Shown here: one piece after another, positions 35,666 to 49,567 of the stretch
How positions within the stretch are numbered: the first letter of the stretch is position 1
How the letters are laid out: every line of letters begins with the position of its first letter
NCBI GenBank assembly: GCA_034509425.1
Contig: JAVTVJ010000373.1
Span: forward strand, 62,001 to 126,000
Source: Eopsaltria australis
Lineage: Eukaryota > Chordata > Aves > Passeriformes > Petroicidae
DNA length: 64,000 nucleotides
Direction: 5' to 3'
The notes under the pieces: generated by a model
The model's database searches: none
The model's input: only the letters and a program-made list of their open reading frames with translations
What the model was told of the DNA's origin: nothing
Position numbers and translations under genes: made by a program

Positions 35666-38600
35666 GAGCATTTCTGTTCTGCTCATAAAATAGCCCCCAG
35701 ATTCATACTTTTCATCTGTGACAACACTGTTTGGGACATTTTTCTGCCAAAAATGAAACTGTATTGGCGTAGCCCATTTGCATGGAAAGCTAGTGCAGGA
35801 ATATCAGTAGGCATGAGGAGTGTGCACACACATTTCAACACAACCACTGGTGACCTCCACCTCAGGTTCAAGCCCATTCTCCCAGTAAAGTATTCTCTTA
35901 GATGAGAGGTTTGTAGTTCACAACATGGTAATCCCACAGTGTGGCCTTTCCACAGGTGTGAATTTCATGAGAATGATTTCTCAACTTGTTAAAAGCTCCC
36001 TGACAAACAGGCAATAGGAAATGGCAAAGTACGAGAAGTCCTGTGCCAAAAGGAACTGCATTGCTCCCTGTTCACTGGAAGTAAGGATTATTTTGAAAAT
36101 ATTGAGAAAAGAAGATTTATGTCAGAGAAAAGGCAGCTGTCAAATGTTATTTGCTATGACCTGACAGTCTTTGCTCAGGTGTCCTTACAGCTCGCTCTCA
36201 GGTGATCAGCTGAATGCTACATCTTTTTCCAGCTCAGTGCACTGGCACAACCCATCTTTCCCTGTGACCCAGTTCCTGCATACCTGAGGGAAAGATGTTC
36301 ACTGGCAAGACTGACAGTGTTTGTGTGCAGTCCTCTGGGACTGGAAAGGGGCTGTGCCATGATGTCTTGGACGTACTAAAGCCTGGCATGGCAGCAAGAG
36401 AGTTTAGTGCCAGAATCAAAGGTCAGAGTCCTGTTCAGTAGGTCTGAGACTTGGCTGACTAGGGCAAGCAGGGATGAGCTTTTGGCAGTAGGGTGGATGG
36501 CCCTCACTGTCCTATAAACTGGTAAATGCCAGGAGAGCAAGAATCCTTCTCACAACATCTCTGCTACTTACAAGGGATCTAACCCAGAGGTACTGATTAG
36601 TTTTTTTCCTGAACAGCGGGAAATTACCTATATCACTTCATTGATTGAGTCTCCAAATATTCCAGACTCTTGATAACTGACTGCAGAAAAAGCTTGGTTT
36701 CTTTACATTGAAGCAGCTCCTGCTGAGAAAACATTCCCTTTGGCACACAGGCACCAGCTGCTCTGACAAGAAGCTGCCATGGGAGAATCTGGTTTTAAGG
36801 GTACCAGTTTGTTAGATTAATTTCTCCCTTTGTGGCACTCAACATGCCTCAAAATACTGCTTGAAGAAATTTTATTTTGTCCAAGTGTCTGCTTTGGAGT
36901 ACTTATATTTCTTCTTCTGTGCTCCTTGTACAGCTGCTGCTGTCCAATTAGCTCAGAGCACTCCTCCAGTCCTAGACCTGCCTGTCCCACATCACCACGT
37001 GGCAAGGAGCTTTTAGATACAGAAGAGGCACAAAGCTCATTTCTACTTCTGGCCTTTACCCTAACCACTTGAGTGCATCCATCCCTTCTGACCCCTCTGT
37101 ACTGTAAGCCTTTACTCTCCTGGGACTGACCTGACACAAGGACCTTGTGTGTCACTGCCCTGAAGCAAGACTCCTTCGGCAGTGCCTGCATTGCTGCTTT
37201 TCCCTGGGTACCACTTTAAAACACAGCTGTGTGATGAGGGGTGAGAGAAAGAGGAGGAGCATAAGCAGCATTCTGTCTAATGTAGGCATCAATAATACAG
37301 AGGGTTCCCAAATTGCAGAGAAAAAGCCAATTTTCACCAAGAAAGCTGTGAGTGTCAGGTTTTTGGCAGTGGTTTTGGGGAGTTTTTGATGGAACCTACT
37401 GCACTTTCTCCCCTAAATACCCTATGAAAAATTGTCACAAATAAGAATATCATCCTCTCTGAACAAGGATCACTCCAAGTTTAAGAAAGAGGTAAGTAAT
37501 TGTTTCTCTTGAAACAATGGGCACATTGCAAAATTACTTCTGAAGGGGAAACATTATGAGTCAGGCAGGTGCTCAAAATTATTATGTCATGTTATTCTCT
37601 TCATTAATAAAAAAGTGACATAAAAATATGGGCACATTTATGAGATCATCTTTCTCTGTCAACTACTTTTAATAATTATTTGCAAAACAAAAGAGAAATA
37701 AAAGAAGAAAGCCATTTCTTAGAACATATTTTGTTGTATTTTTAGATTGCTATTTAAACTGAGCAACAGATGAGTTATAATTATTCAAAGTTAACCAATC
37801 TGAAATCTAATACAGTACTAGAAACAAAGTACTTGCAAATAAATTGGTGGACAAATATCAGGGATATTGATTTGAACTGATACGTTACGGTGTCCTAAGG
37901 TGCAAACTCTGCCTGGATACCTCAGAATTTAGAAGAAGAAAGGCCTTTTCCTTTGTACATACCACTGATACATTTCTTGACCCAACACTGAACTTCAACA
38001 TCTTCCTTTTCTCACCAAAAAGTGTAGGAATGGCATGTGTCAGAACAAAGATGTTGTATAGGAATTAGCCATGGCATGCCACTGCTCCTTAGCATAAGGA
38101 AAATAAAAATTGCTTTTTCTGTTTGGATAAATTCTAAAACCACTTAAGTCACTAAGTCCTTTAAGCCAATTATTCTTTTGAAGTTCAATTAGTTATATTC
38201 TGACCTTTCCACAAATATAATTTGGTTAGGGAAAAATGTACAGCACCTTGATTGAATGAATGATCAGAAACTTCCCGGTGTTCTGTGATGAGAATTTTAT
38301 AAAAGTAAAATAAGTACCTAGAGGACTACTTGTCTACACATTTGCAGAGAGGAAATTTAAAAAACACAAATATCTATTTTGTTATGCTGTTGTTATGCTC
38401 ATGGCACCCAGTCTGGCAGCCCAAGGACCAATTTCCATGCTATATTCATGGTTCCCACTCTAGAATCCTTCGGTAATAATCAGCTCTTAGGGCATTATCC
38501 TTGAGACTATCAATGTAAACATTTAGAAATGTAGTCTCTTTCTTGTAAGCCTTCTCCTCCTTTTCTGTATCTGTTGAGATGTGAAATTGCCTCCATGCAG

Positions 38601-39117
38601 ATGCAAACCTGGCCTACCAGATCTAATGTTCTTGTGTGAACACCGTCATGTATGATTAGAAGCTCTGAAAATCCATGGAGATTCCAAGGTCAAAGCCACA
38701 GAAGTTACTGAGTTCCAGATAAAACCGTATAAAAATACTGTATCAAGGAATTTGTTCTATGTTGCTACTTCAAGTTTTCTCTTTTCATCTCCTGTTTTAT
38801 TGTCCTATCAGCATTCATTTCTTACAGCATTGCTCTGCTTAAATTTTACAGAAATTTGGAGTCATGCCACGTGTTTCACTGGATTTACCTATCAAATCAA
38901 TGCACTTATCCATGTCTGGTCCCAGTCAGAGCTGCATTGCTCTCTTCTTAAAAGAAGCCTAAAACAGGGCTGTGTTCATTACCAAAATTCACCAAAACTT
39001 CCTGGGAGTTGTTACCATACATTTTTTGCTGGATATTTATGGACTTAAAAGTATATATGTCCCAATTGCAGCATTTTTCTACTTTGCTTGGGTTGAAAAA
39101 TTAAAACCAAGAAAACT

Positions 39118-39132
39118 GTTGTTGTTGTTGTT
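39118..39132. repeat. (GTT)5 microsatellite
   Basis: Five perfect GTT units. Confidence 0.95.
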
Positions 39133-39561
39133 TAATGTTCACCAAAAAAAATGAAAATACTGTGGCACAACACCTTAGCAAGCTGAAAGTAATTTAACAT
39201 GTTCCTGTATGATTATGCTAAGCAGCTGATTTGTTTTCTTTCACATTTTTTATCATCCTCATAAAAATCCCCTCCCTCGTGTTCCACAGTCTGAAGAGTA
39301 AAAGTATCTTGAGCCAAAAAGCCAAACTTGTCACATGAAAGCTGGTGCCAAGCAGTCAATTGAAAAAGACTTAATTTTGCTAAACTTTCTACTCATTAAT
39401 TACTGTACAGCTCAGCTGGGTTTTCATACCTGAAGCCATTTCTCCATCTGGCAGATCAGTTTTCAGCTTTTCCTTCCTTAAAACCTGGATTTCCCAGAAT
39501 CATTCTTGCTGAGAAATACTATCTTATGCCAATACACAAAAACCATTGCACACAACCAAAG

Positions 39562-39576
39562 AAAAAAAAAAAAAAA
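39562..39576. repeat. Poly(A) tract (15 A)
   Basis: A simple homopolymer; no retrocopy recognised upstream. Confidence 0.95.
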
Positions 39577-42500
39577 TTCATGCCAATTCCTGAAATGCAA
39601 AAAAGCAATTATCTATCTTTGCAGCACATTTTTGTTAACATCTGCTTAACCATCCTGCTATATTTTTTGCATTCTTGTTTTTTACCTATGCAATCAGCTG
39701 CAATGCAAAGAAATCCATAATAAATACAAATATGTGTACACAGAGTGATAAAAAAATCTTAAGTGATTTTGCCACCATGCACAAAAATTCAAATAAAAGA
39801 GCTCTAAGTGCTTATATCTTATTAACATGGGCACAAGAATATTAACAGTTCAAGAACACTATAGATTTCACAGTTTCATCAGTGCATTTATGAATTTTTT
39901 GTGTGTTTATAGTTTGCATTTATAAGATATAAATATGTAATTTCTTTTCTTCTTCAAGATTATCTGTCTGTTCAAATTGGAGAAGTGTTTTCGCCATTGA
40001 TAAAAGAGCTCCATCTGAACTAATCTAGTAGATATTTTTGTGTAGAGCTATCACAGAAATTTTATTCACTAATACATGTTCCTGGTAGGATATGTGACAA
40101 AATACCTGGGTCACATCACCAGAAAGTTTAGAGATTAGGTATGAGCAAGAATTCCAATAGAGTTGGGCCAGAAATAAAATTGTCATTTTACATCTAAAGA
40201 AATAATCATCTGAGTGGGGTTTTTCAATGGAAATGTCTTTGTCTTTCCTTGATGACAACGTGCTTGCATCACTTCTGAACAGTTCATCTACAATATAAAT
40301 GTAATCTTCCCTATTACGACCTGAGTATTGCGGCTTTGCTCATTTCTATATGCAGCAGCATTCATTATCTTGTTCTTTTATGCATTATCCAATTTCCCAA
40401 TAGATCCTAATAGCTATAAAACTTGTCTTCACAACTTGGTCCTGAAATAATTAAAATGTATAAAACTTTTAGATATACAGTTTCATTTTATGGCTAAATT
40501 GGGTCCATTCTGGGGTTTTTTTTATGCCCACAGTTAACATGTATATTTAAAGCTCTATTTTCTTTTTTCCTGGTGTGGTGCATCTCAGATTTTGCACTGT
40601 TATGAGTACAAGATGTACCTTGCCTTTTCAAACTGAGTCAAACTGGAATGCTTGACCTAGAAAACATGCTCATCTTTGGGGTTCACTTGAGTTTTGTGTA
40701 AGGAAAAGAAGTAAATATCTTCAAAACCAGGATAGGCTGTGAATAAAACGTTCAGTTCTAATACACTGTGATCTGCTTTTGTGCAACTCTTTAAAAGAGA
40801 CAGGGTACCCTTTTCATTACCCCCATGGAGGACTGAGAAGTCTACAACTCTCATCTCAAAAGAGCAAAATAATACCCTTTTCCAACGCTGCACCTTTGTT
40901 TATTTGTCTGGGAGATGAGGAGGAAGCAAAGTGTGGCAGCCACAGCTGCCCAGCTGTTCTGAGGCAAGAGGGCAAGGTTGGCTTTGGTTGCTGCAAGGGC
41001 AAGAGTTTGCTTCCAAATGTTTGGTTACCTTGATGTGGCCTCTTGGAGACACACTTTCTTCCTCATGATCATTCCTAGGGCAATGCCACCATTGTCTTCA
41101 TGCCAAGCCGACAAGGAAAACAAGATTAAGGCTTTCCAGAGAAGGAAATCAAAACATTTACAAACATCCTTTGCTGGGTGACTATAAAAACAACCATATG
41201 GAAGGGAAGCTAAATTTTAGGCAAATCAATTATTCAGGGAAATCTTAAGTTTTCATCAGGAAAATTTCACTGATATACTTGAGATGACAAGGTTAGCCAT
41301 GCCTTGTGCTTCCAGATGAGACAGCCATCTGTCTGCATCTACAGGGCCGCCAGTGAGGAATGCAAAGGAGGCCAACTTCAAGAAACATGAAACCTCTTCC
41401 GACAATTTGTTAATTTTAAAAGTGATGCTGCAAGTATCATGGTCCGGTGCATTTTGGCAGAGCTGCAGGGCATCTCTGTCAGAGATGTGATCTGTACTAG
41501 GAACCAGCAGCTCTCTATTAGGGCTCTTCAGCTTGGCTCCTGTTCCACCCTTGCTTGATGTCCACTTTGGGAAAGGTACAACCCTCCAAGGGTAGGTCTG
41601 TTCCTTTCCAGCAGAAGAGCAAAGATCAGAGAAATGGTAGCTTGAAAATAAACCAACACACAGGCTCAAACAAAACCAAACCTTGTTTACTACATAGTTA
41701 CCTTTCATTTTCCTGCTCCTCAGAACTGTCTTGTGTGTTATCAGCTCTAACAATTCCACACTAGTCATGCTCAGGCTTGTTTGAATAATGGTTTCTATTC
41801 TACTCAAATTCCCCATCTGCAGATAAAGCTAAGAAACGCAGTTAAGCTATGCAGGAGGCAGGGAGAGGAGGGGAAATAAAGCAGCAGAATTCATCCAGCC
41901 TTAGAAAATCTTGGCTGTCTCAGTTTTAGTGACTTGTAACTGAGAGAATCCTTTAGAGATTCTTTTAAAAATTATATTTTCAAGGCCACTTTATTTTTCA
42001 GGGAGCCTGAGACCCAACATCTGAACAATAGCAATGAACCAGTGCCCCCAAGCACACACTGGTGTTTTAAATTGCCTCTGTGTGTCTGACTATTTACTTC
42101 AGGTTTCTCAATCTGTTGTGGCAGGAAACTGGAATAGGTGTGGGGCATAGGTGTATGGCAAAGGCCCCGATTAGAAATATGGATGGTGACAGGCACAAAG
42201 CTTAAAGCACAGTGGAATACATTCTTTTCTGAAACCACCACGTAATTACTTATTCCTGCTGGCACTGAGAATTTTCTGTAATAGCAGTAATGAAGATATC
42301 AAGTACATGAGGAAAAACTGGTCAGCTTTGAGTCTACGGTAAATGACCAATATCTTTTGCCAAGGGAAATAGTTTCTAATTTTTTAAACTGTAGCCTTTA
42401 GCATGTCCCCAGTTTTTCCTCCATTTCATGATAATGTATATGCTTACTCCTGCCATCGTCCAGTCCTCTTCAATGTAGTGTCAGATCTTACCCCAAATAT

Positions 42501-45500
42501 TGATGTTTCTGCCATCTTACATTTCTTACAAGGCACCAAAATGGTATTACTGTCAAGGGGAAATTTAACTTAGCATCTGGCCAGTAGCTGCTGGAGGAAC
42601 ATACAATGCAGACACATTTATATATTCCCCCTTACACAGCTTCATCCTAAACTACCGAAGAGGGAGAAAGAGGAGGATATTGGTGTTGTTCCTGTGCATG
42701 CTCTGTGTGTCTGCCTGTGTCAATTTGTGTGTGTATGTGTATGTTACACACCTGCACAGGAGTGCTTGTGTCTTCTGGGTCAGTCTTGCCACTGACTGGA
42801 CCTCAGGCATGGAGCTGCAGCCGCCTCACCTCTGCCAGAAGACTGTCAGAATCAGCCCTGCTCACCTCAACTAACTCTTTTTATTCTTACAAATTGCAAA
42901 TATTTGAATGAAAACTTTCACATATTACTGAATTAACTGAGTAACATTGTCAACAATATAAACACTTGTATGGAAAGATCTTTGTGCTTGTGTTTACTGA
43001 AGTACCATCAAAATCAATATTATTTTTTCCACATAATTCATCAGTACAAATTTTATCCTGTCACTTTATATTTCTAAACATAATCATGGTGAAGAGGCTC
43101 ACAAAGCAATGAAGCAAAGCCAGTGATCCAGACAGGTAAGAAGAAGAATTTGAGCTTAAAAAAATAATCAAGTGTGGCTGAGCATGTGGTGTGATGTTTG
43201 AGAAAGCAAACAGACTCTGCAAAGTGTTGTGCATTTTATATAATTAACATAAAAAGATTTCTGACACTATGGCGATCATTGGCCAAGAATTAGGTCCTTA
43301 CAACAGGTCAGCCAAAAAAAGGAATATTAAATACTTTGCTGTGGCTCATCAGCGTAAATATACACAGTAATACAGTGTGTGCCCTATAGAACTTTGTGTG
43401 GCATTACGACAATGCCTTAAAACAATCCCTCTGTAGTATTCTGATACTTTATCTTTTAAGAAAAGAAATGACATCCATAATTGCTCTCTGTTCTTCCACA
43501 TAATGACCACTCATTTGTTTCACTCCTTTTTCTTCCAGGCATCATGAAATGTCTGGGAGATAATAGAAGTCACATTCTCAGCTTGTGGAAACTGATACCC
43601 CTTCACTACTGTCTGTGCTAACATCCCACAAGTGTGACTGGAGTCTCTGCGCACTCTCAGCTCTGTTTTGGACCCAGATGAACTTGCTTCTTCCTAAAAG
43701 ACTTCTTCATACCTGCTGTGATCCCGATTTCCACTCAGATGGTCTAGAATAGAAGAGGGACTGACATAGTTTCAGCTTGATCCCATTACAAACTTTTCCA
43801 TGCTCTTTACTCACACACAGTTCAAACACCCACTGATTAGTGACAGCCTTCCCTCTGTCACTTTTAGCTATACCCTTCCTACCTTCAAGTGCCTCTGTTT
43901 TTTCTCAGTGTGACATCCACTGTTTCCAGCAGCTGCTTGACTAATGCATTTTTGTCCAACATGGTTCTTTGGACATGAACAGTGCTTCACTTCTTTTCAA
44001 GACAAACATCAGGTGAGCTGCTTCTCTGGGTATGACATCCTCTAAGAGCTTTAATGCTCTCCTTCAACACGTGCTGTGTACACACTGCTTCTGAGTGCAC
44101 ACGTGCCAAGCAGTGCCCTCCATCTTCACTCACGTGTCTCTTCCCAAGTGCTTCCAGTGTCTCACCACGTACCACTCCCCTCACTGCTTCCTGCAGGCTC
44201 CAGCACTGACCTCTGTGTGCCTTCCTCCCCCAGGTCTCCTTCTGCAGTGCTCTGCATTCTCTGTCATACCTGTGAGGGTAGGGCACTGTCTGCCTTTCTT
44301 CAGTGTCCATCTGGACAGAGGCATCCCTTTGCTCAGAAGATGCTACCAGCTAAATTCCAGGGCTCTGACTGCTGTCCCCATGGGATTATGACCCTCGGAA
44401 TTTAGCAACACTCTTGTGGTTTTTCTGGAGACTTTGTTGCAGTGAGGTTGCAGTTCTCTTTCTGACAGCAAAATTAAAGGCTTCCTAGGATTTCATTTAT
44501 TTCACACTTTGCCTAATAATGAACTGTGAGTACACACAACCTCTGCAGACACTGCTGGGTTTCTCAGATTGCATTGTTGCGGGTTCATAGTTTGCCTGCT
44601 CTTCCAGAGTTAATTGAAAGCTGTCATGTCCTTTAGTGCTAGCCATTGTCAGGAATAAGGACACTGAATTTTTTCCACTCCACTGGCAGCCACAGCTTGC
44701 AGTTGCAATATGAAACTCTGATTAAACCACATTTCTGCAGTTTAAGCTCTGCTGATTGTTTCAGTTGTTCTATCTTTTCGCTCAAGCTATTTCCATAGTT
44801 TATTTTATGTCTAGCACCAGGTGTAATTCAGTAACCATTAGAAAAGGAGGGCTGACAGTGTTCTGCCTCATTAGGTGCCTGGAGCAGCAGCAGTCCCTGG
44901 CAGGCCTGCCCATGCCAGCTGCAGGAGCCCAGGGAGCCCCACACTGCTCTTTCCTTGGAGCCAGCACAGCAGCTCATGCAGCCGCACAATTAACTGAACT
45001 GGGGAACAGACCTGGTTGGGAAGCAACTTTGCCAGAAAAAATAGTTAATTTCCAGCTGAATTAGTACCCTGCATTTGCTTGTTTTTTTGGTTTTATCCCA
45101 TAGTCCTCTAATATCTGTGCTAGCAAAGTGTCAGTACAGCAAAGTGACAAGCAACCTTGGGAGGGAATCTGCTTGAAAAAGGGTTTCCTTCAAAAAATCC
45201 TGGTAGGACTGCACCCTGAGGGCTGAATTTTGCCTGAACTAAACCACAATAAAGGGCTAGAGACAGCTGCCATTGTACTGCCTTCTGCTATGGCCACAGG
45301 AAAGGGGTTGGTGTGGTGCTCTAATGGAGCATGACTTAAGTGTTGCTTGCCTTGAATCTGAGGAGAGAGGCAGAGGCAGAGTTGGGGGCAGCCACTGGAG
45401 CACACCTGCCAAGATTTTTGTGGCTGCAGTTAAGCTTGCTAGCAGATGCTTAGGACCACACAATTTAAAGGTCTTACTTCCAGCCTGTGTCATATAGCTT

Positions 45501-47412
45501 TTACCTAGTGTCTTGGAAACCTTAGGGAAATAGTTTGGGTAAATTTGCCTGTTTGTGGGACTTCTATATGGAACAGCATGACCAGGGTTTGTATTCATTG
45601 TGTTTATATTCAAGACCAGTGCAATATTTTACAAATAGGTATTCAAACACAAAGCTATTTCACATTTTTATCTGTGACTATGGTGTATTTTAACTTTCAG
45701 AAACTTTAACTGAGAAAGGTAGAGTTGCTGAAAAAGAAATTAATCACTCTGGCTGAACTTTAACACCCATTCAACATCTAATTAGTTGAATTAGAGCCAC
45801 TTTGCAAGAGAGTCAATCAATTCTCTAGCTTTAGCTGCCCCAATGGTTCTGAAATTTGATGATGTTATCATTACTTCAGAGGAGACACTCAGTTAGCATT
45901 TTAATAAGTACATTTTTCCCTGGCACTTTACCTCGGTACCAGGAACTATTATAAGTTAAAATATTATCTGCAAAATGCAGACTCTCCTGGGCCAGAACAG
46001 TGTCCACATCTGAAAACTTTCCTGGTAGAAAATTCTTATTACTGTCACATGGATCAAGAGAATGATCATCAACCAAGTATCATGATGTGAAGACTGAGAA
46101 GGTAATTAGGAGGACAGAATCTGAACTGAAGCAATACCTTTGCAGGAAAAGCTCAAAATGAATTATTAAAATTCTCTATTCACATATGAATACATGGTGA
46201 GATGAAAGTGCCTCCAGAAGTTTTAAACTAGCCTTTAAATACAAACCAGATGAATACTGTGCTACCAACCTTCTCCAAGTTAAGCAAATACATTTGATGT
46301 TTCACAGGAGCACTGTCAAGTGTAAGCTGAAAATTTTGGTTGAAATTTAAAGCACACCAGATAAAAGGATATATGTACATACAGAAAGCCTAGATTGGCC
46401 CAAATTCTTGACTATTCACACTACTCCTTTAGGAAGAGAAAAAGGGGCTTTTGTAGCTCTAAAATTGCTTGGTCTGGCTTCTAGTTTTCTGTTTTGCTAG
46501 AAAAGTTATGTGGGCTACTGGATCCTTCCTTCTGCTTTAGGACATTAAGAATGTTCAGGAGGTAACATCCTTCAAGCATCTGTACAATTTTGTGTTTGAA
46601 GAATAGCTCACAATGCAAACCAGTTCTAGTAGGAACAAGGGTAATGTCTGTCTCACCTCTGAGGCTCTAGATTAGCAGTCTGGCTTTCCAAGGAGGGAGA
46701 AATGTGAGTCTCCCAAGGCATCTTGTGGAAAAACAGTAGGGTGGGTGGAGAGAATGGTACCTCTGCCTCCCAGACTGACTGTCCAGTCTCTCTCAGGTAC
46801 ATCCGTGGCCTTCCAGCATGAGTTCATTCTAGGTTATTCTCTTCTAAAATACTACCCTATTTCAGAAGCTCTTGAAGGCTTCTCCACAACCCTTCTAGCA
46901 CACTGCCACCATGGACAAATCCACATTTAAAATGAAAATTTTCAGAAAAACAGAATGAATGAAAACAAAGGTTTAGAATAAAATTTTTACAGGTACCATG
47001 AGCCAACCATGGTGTCAGCTTTCATTCCTGTTGTAGAAACACTAGCTGCTGTGCCAGACCTGCCTCATTTGTTGGAGTGCTGCAGTGCTCTGCCTTCTTT
47101 CTTGTGCTTAGTTTCTATTTTTTTCTTATGTGATAGCTTTGCATAAATGTTCCCACCACATTTGGTTCAAACACACCCTCTCTCTGGAGCTTCATTTTCC
47201 AGATGGATCTCACTAAAATGCTGAACTCTTGGAAAACAAAACAAGCCAGCATTTCTGAGAGATGGTAAATTATCAGAGATCACTATCTCTTTCACCTCTG
47301 CAACATCCCTATATGCTTTAACAGTTATTGTTTTAAATGTTTGGGTACATGCTTAAAACAACAAGAGAAGGGTGAGGATAAATGAGGAAAATGGAAATGT
47401 GCTGAGCCATCT

Positions 47413-47440
47413 CTGAAACATCACAGTAGGGATGTTTCAG
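47413..47440. repeat. Perfect 10-bp inverted repeat, 8-nt loop
   Basis: CTGAAACATC (47413-47422) and GATGTTTCAG (47431-47440) are exact reverse complements separated by 8 bases. There is no T-tract or transposon end beside it, and the stem is too short for a microRNA precursor. Confidence 0.9.
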
Positions 47441-49485
47441 TGGCAGGGAGCAAGAGTTTTGATCTCAGCCATTGCCTGCAAAGGAACAAATCCGGGCTCA
47501 TGTTGATGCACAGACATCAACAGCTGCTGTCAGCAGAATTGCTGCAGGATTCCTTCTCTGGGTTACAAAACCCCGAGAGAATGAAATACAGTGGAAAATA
47601 AACTAGAAGATTTGCATGGAAATTTGCTAGAAGATTTGAGTGAAAGGAAAAAGAAAAAATTAGGTCATGAAGACAGCAGGGAAATTATGTGGAAAACAGA
47701 GGGGCCAAAGAAGGACAGAGGTTGTAGCTTTTATCGCTCTTTAGAAAGTACTCTAGTACTCTCAGAATTGCCACATCATTAGCATTTATCTGCTTAATTA
47801 GGGTACTAACTTATTTATATCTTTGCTTATGGGTCTTGGAAGTGCTACTATTTCCTCAGATATAAGGAACAAATCTTTTACAGATCCCATTGCCACTTCC
47901 ATTCATGGAAATTATGGATCATGTATTTGATATAATTAGCCTTACAATATCCCTATACAGGAGACATGAAACTACTCTTTTCGTTTTGGAAATGTAGTCT
48001 AGTAAAATTTCCTGTTGAGTTTTCAGAAGTTTTATGTCTACAACTAGGAATTTTGGCCTGCAATGATGCCAGCAACCTCTTTCAGAACTGACATTTGAAT
48101 CCAGGACCCTGAATTTTTAAGTAACTCCCCTAACTTCTGAGCCATGATGGTTTCTTATAGTGCTTATGCAAAAGCTCACGCATCCCAGTAAGATATGACA
48201 TGGCTGGTTTTTAACATTCCTTATGCTGATCAGCTGACTCACCTCTTCTTTCTGTTGTCCTCTCAGTATCACAGTCTACCAGGTATTTCTTTTCAAATAA
48301 GCTAGCCTTCTAAGAATCCTAAGAGACAAACATTAAGAAAAGGAGATGAGGCAATGAAAAGGAGAGACACCTCTCACTACAAAATCAGCTCTTCAGTCAC
48401 AGCTCTGTGCAAAATTGTGCACTTAGATCTAATCCTCTACACAGAGGTTTTGCTTCCTCTCCCTGAAAATGCTCTGGTATCAGGACAGTGGCCCTGCACA
48501 TGCTAAAGTAAAGTTCTGGCCTATACAAATTGAGACCTCATGGTAAAAATGGTCTCTGGAGAGAAACAAGGACAACAAGCCATGGACATGGTTCAGCAGA
48601 AAATCTAATTCTCCATGTTAAGCATCTTTAGGAATTGTGCCTCACTCAGCTTAATGCATTTGTCCTTCACATTCATGGACACAGGGTTTTAAAAGAAGAT
48701 AAGTGGAAAATAATGAATGAAAAAAGAATATGCGGGGTACTGGAACAGCTAATCTGTTTTCTCTCTCAGTGTATGTATGAGACTTAGAAGAAAACAACAT
48801 GATTTGACATGAGTTAATTTCCTTTCCATTCTCTTCCTGTTAAAGATTGCAAAATAGTGAATTATAGAGCAGCATATTCATAGTAGATTAAAATAACTTT
48901 TCATGCGGAGAATAATAAGTGTGTTGAATAGTTTACTACTTTAAAAGATTTAGATATAACCCTGGAGGTAATATTTGTACTTGGAGGTATGAGCAAAAGC
49001 AATTAAGGTAACTCTTTTTTTACATTCCAGCCCTTTAGGATATTTATATGCCATGGCAACCAGGCAGAAGTCAATGGACCAGATCTAAAGTTTATAAAAA
49101 TCAATGGAGAAGTTAACAGGACCAACTCACTTAAAACTTGCTGGACACCTGACCCAGGATCTGCAATGAAAGTATCATGTTTCCTTTTTTTATTTGAAAG
49201 CATTTTAGCTTTGCTTTCTGCAGTTTTCCTGGTGTGTCTTAGCTGGTCCAGGTCTGTCTCCTTCTGGGAGGAGATGGTGGTGAGAGTGGCCCAGGGGCTG
49301 GTTTAATGCAGCCTTCTCCAAAGGTGAGTCTGGCAGCTGCAGCAGTAGTACTCGGGAAAGGATATATTATTTGCAGAATGCTTAAATGTAGTTTTCCCAA
49401 GGGAGATGTGTGGCCTAGGCCTCCCTAAAAGAGGATGGAGTGCTCAGTTCCCCAGCCAAGCCGCAGAAAATGGAATTGATCAGCA

Positions 49486-49567
49486 TTTTTTTGCGTTTTG
49501 GGTTTTTTTTGGGGCTGTTTTTGTTGTTTATTTTGCTTTGTTTTGTTTTGTTGTTTTATTTTTTTTA
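49486..49567. repeat. T-rich / (GTTTT)n low-complexity region
   Basis: More than 80 bp of T runs broken mainly by G, including GTTTT units near 49537-49553 and a terminal T8-10 stretch. Confidence 0.9.

Larger units (their letters stand above)
35666..49485. other. Long non-coding stretch, no gene recognised
   Basis: Predominantly AT-rich unique sequence. The GC-richer area at 43980-44400 and the patch at 44870-45010 carry overlapping frames on both strands with no domain. The longest open frame of the window (186 codons, minus, 41256-41816) lies here. It matches nothing I know and has no visible promoter, splice or polyadenylation context, so it is not annotated as a gene. No transposon or RNA gene was recognised. 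Confidence 0.5.

Noticed and set aside
43987..44405. Three overlapping 98-109 codon frames on both strands
   Set aside because: Mutually overlapping frames in a GC-richer patch are typical of chance. None has recognisable content.
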